From positions 1 through 64,000 of the forward strand of contig JACPPF010000039.1 of the NCBI GenBank assembly GCA_016191165.1: a stretch of 64,000 nucleotides of DNA. The letters are read 5' to 3'. Shown one piece after another: positions 62,405-64,000 of this stretch. How positions within the stretch are numbered: the first letter of the stretch is position 1; each line of letters starts with the position of its first letter. This stretch comes from Planctomycetota bacterium. Lineage in GTDB: Bacteria; Planctomycetota; Planctomycetia; Gemmatales; Gemmataceae. Made by a program: the position numbers and the translations under genes. Below the pieces are notes generated by a model that was not told the DNA's origin, ran no database searches, and saw only the letters and a program-made list of their open reading frames with translations.

Positions 62405-63283
62405 ATGGGGACCTCCCGCTGGATCATGCGGTCCGTGGGCTCGCTGCTGTTGGCGGCCGCCGCGCTCAAGGCGTGGGGGCTAGAGCCTATGGCGCGCCTG
62501 GGCGTTCTTTCGACCGCCGAAGCGCAGCTGACGATCATCGCCTTGGAACTTTTCCTCGGTCTGTGGCTCTGGATCGGCGCGGGGGGGGGGGCGAAGGCGC
62601 TCGGCCCCTGGCTACTTGCGGTTCTAACTTTCACCGTCTTTGCGTGCGTGACTTTCTATCTCGGCTGGGTCGGCCAATCGTCTTGCGGATGTTTGGGCCG
62701 CTACTCGCCGAACCCCTGGTACGCGTTCGGTCTGGACGTCATCGTTCTGGCGGCGCTGCTGGTGGGCCGGCCTGACCTGACGGCGCTGCGTACAAGTCCG
62801 CGTGCTTCGCTGGCGGCGAATGCCTATCCGGGAGCGTGCGGATTGGGGAGCGTGACGCTCTTGACTCTGTTGCTTGCGCTTCTGCCCACGCTGGGCTACG
62901 GTCCCGTGGAGCAAATCATCGCCAACCTGCGCGGCCAGCGCGTCACCATTCAGCCCAGCCTGGCCCAAGTTGAACCCGGCGCCCCGGGCCAGCAGCGAGA
63001 AATCACGGTCGAGATCGCCAACTGGACCGACGCACCGATTCGCCTGATCGGCGGCGCCACGGATTGCTCCTGCACCGTACTCCATGATTTGCCGATCACC
63101 ATTGCTCCCAACGAAACCCGCAGCGTCGCGGTCCGCATCGCCCTTTCGGGCCAACCTGGAATCTTCACGCGCAAGGCGGCCTTTCTCGTGGACGATCAGG
63201 GTTTCAAGGAGATCGGCTTCACGATGACGGGCCGCATACTGAAAAATTCTCAACCTCGAGACATTGCCGGCGGAGCACGTTAG
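62405..63283 (+). CDS. MauE-like membrane protein with DUF1573-like domain, cassette gene A3
   Basis: The 292-residue protein has the same domains as A1, with SSCGCLG in the outer loop and TDCSCTV in the C-terminal domain. Its first third is nearly identical to A1 at the DNA level, whereas its last two thirds differ more. At codons 59-63 it has 11 G giving IGAGGGAKALG, in frame. CGGAG precedes the ATG. It is followed after 36 bp by B3. Confidence 0.75.
   Translation: MGTSRWIMRSVGSLLLAAAALKAWGLEPMARLGVLSTAEAQLTIIALELFLGLWLWIGAGGGAKALGPWLLAVLTFTVFACVTFYLGWVGQSSCGCLGRYSPNPWYAFGLDVIVLAALLVGRPDLTALRTSPRASLAANAYPGACGLGSVTLLTLLLALLPTLGYGPVEQIIANLRGQRVTIQPSLAQVEPGAPGQQREITVEIANWTDAPIRLIGGATDCSCTVLHDLPITIAPNETRSVAVRIALSGQPGIFTRKAAFLVDDQGFKEIGFTMTGRILKNSQPRDIAGGAR
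62581..62591 (+). other. G11 tract within A3
   Basis: Eleven consecutive G keep the reading frame. Ten or twelve would shift it and end the protein after about 120 residues, as happens in A2. Confidence 0.75.
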
Positions 63284-63319
63284 CTTCGCGACATTTCACT
63301 CTTCAACAAGGAGACAGTC

Positions 63320-63850
63320 ATGGCCAAGCTCGATGCATTGCTGGCGTGGTTTTTCACGTCGCTGGGTTACGCACTGGTGGGATTCGCGATCTTGATTGTG
63401 CCCGCGGATGCCTTTGCCGCTTACAACGGCGAATGCGTCAACTGCCAGAATTCGTCCACCCCGTCCCAATGTGCTTCCGATTGTTGCTCGACGTTCAAGG
63501 ACGACCTGGCGGCGCGGTGCCAATGCTGCAACAACGCTTGCGGCGATGACGCGGAATGTTTGAAGCGTTGTGCCGAGGAGGCGTGCGGGGGTGATGTGGA
63601 ATGTGCGGTGAATTGCCTTCAGGAAAAGGGGAAACAATGCATCACCGACAAGAAAATGGACCTGACCTGCAATGGACCCGATTGTAACACCCTCGGCGTT
63701 CCGCCGATGGGGACCGTTTGCGTGTCTGCCGACCTCGATCCCATGAAATTCAAATGCTTAACCACGAAACTTTGTGACGCATGCAAGTGCGGAGTTCGCG
63801 ATGTGATGATTGGCGAAGTCAAGGCGAAAATCTGCATCTGTTGGAAATAG
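63320..63850 (+). CDS. Secreted Cys-rich protein, cassette gene B3
   Basis: The 176-residue protein with 24 cysteines has the conserved leader and Cys framework (CASDCCSTFKDDL, CQCCNNACGDD, CLKRCAEEACG) and a third unrelated tail (DKKMDLTCNGPDCNTL...CICWK). AAGGAGA precedes the ATG. The expected C gene does not begin within the last 150 bases; an ATG at 63988 opens a frame that leaves the window. Confidence 0.75.
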   Translation: MAKLDALLAWFFTSLGYALVGFAILIVPADAFAAYNGECVNCQNSSTPSQCASDCCSTFKDDLAARCQCCNNACGDDAECLKRCAEEACGGDVECAVNCLQEKGKQCITDKKMDLTCNGPDCNTLGVPPMGTVCVSADLDPMKFKCLTTKLCDACKCGVRDVMIGEVKAKICICWK

Positions 63851-64000
63851 GCAGGCGGCCGTTCGAACTTGCCGGCGGGCCGCGCCCCGAATCCGAACCT
63901 TCGCATGGCGTGACGCCGTACGGCTCAGGGGTTCTTCTTCGTGGTATACGTGTGGCTCGTCACAAGAACGGACGAGGCGAGCCGCCATGTTCCCCCGGTC

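Noticed and set aside
1-64000. tRNA and rRNA genes
   Set aside because: I looked for T-loop-like GTTCGAATC/GTTCAAATC contexts and conserved rRNA stretches and found none with supporting structure.

Overview
The window looks like a chromosomal segment of a planctomycete, most likely in or near the Gemmataceae. It is GC-rich. It carries lipid A genes (lpxB, two lpxD, lpxI). A 937-residue extracellular protein has the planctomycete N-terminal motif LEDRTTPA. There are many secreted proteins, a formylglycine-type sulfatase, an Uma2 protein and PIN toxins, and most genes stand alone or in very short operons. I found no rRNA, tRNA or CRISPR array.

Layout: 0-7 kb holds an IS transposase tail, lpxB, a charged small protein, purE, a possible short transcript, a PLP aminotransferase, a convergent restriction-modification pair and a deacylase. 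7-18 kb holds a Tex protein with Pro-rich insertions, secreted and small conserved proteins, the tandem lpxD-lpxD-lpxI run, serA and a PIN toxin-antitoxin pair. 18-26 kb holds a retropepsin-like protein, DUF4166 and DoxX-like proteins, a beta-propeller protein, the giant extracellular protein and a secretin-N-like protein. 26-31 kb holds cupin, SDR, sulfatase, dihydroorotase-like and MBL-fold genes, nearly all separated by one palindrome family. 31-44 kb holds an M16 peptidase, a glycine-zipper lipoprotein, a membrane zincin-like pair, an S9 peptidase, Uma2, a TolC-like lipoprotein and an Mpo1-like protein. 44-57 kb holds an Fe-ADH, a PfkB-JAMM fusion, a double glycosyltransferase with an epimerase, Nif3, a bifunctional nuclease, PP2C, an SDR, a second PIN module and a PmoA-like protein.

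The most unusual region is 57.0-63.9 kb. It is a tandem array of a three-gene cassette with three copies of genes A and B and two of C. A is a polytopic MauE-like membrane protein with a CGC motif fused to a DUF1573-like domain. B is a secreted protein with 23-24 cysteines, a constant N-terminal half and an unrelated tail in each copy. C is a secreted protein with a conserved C-terminal membrane anchor. All A copies share a near-consensus promoter. Each A gene has a G-rich tract at the same codon: interrupted in copy 1, 9 G and out of frame in copy 2, 11 G and in frame in copy 3. This resembles a phase-variable surface or redox-folding system. The function is inference.

A second theme is palindromic repeats. 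At least nine families with about 25 copies fill the gaps between genes. Some are nested, and several run into coding sequence, giving stop codons, C-terminal tails or internal loops.
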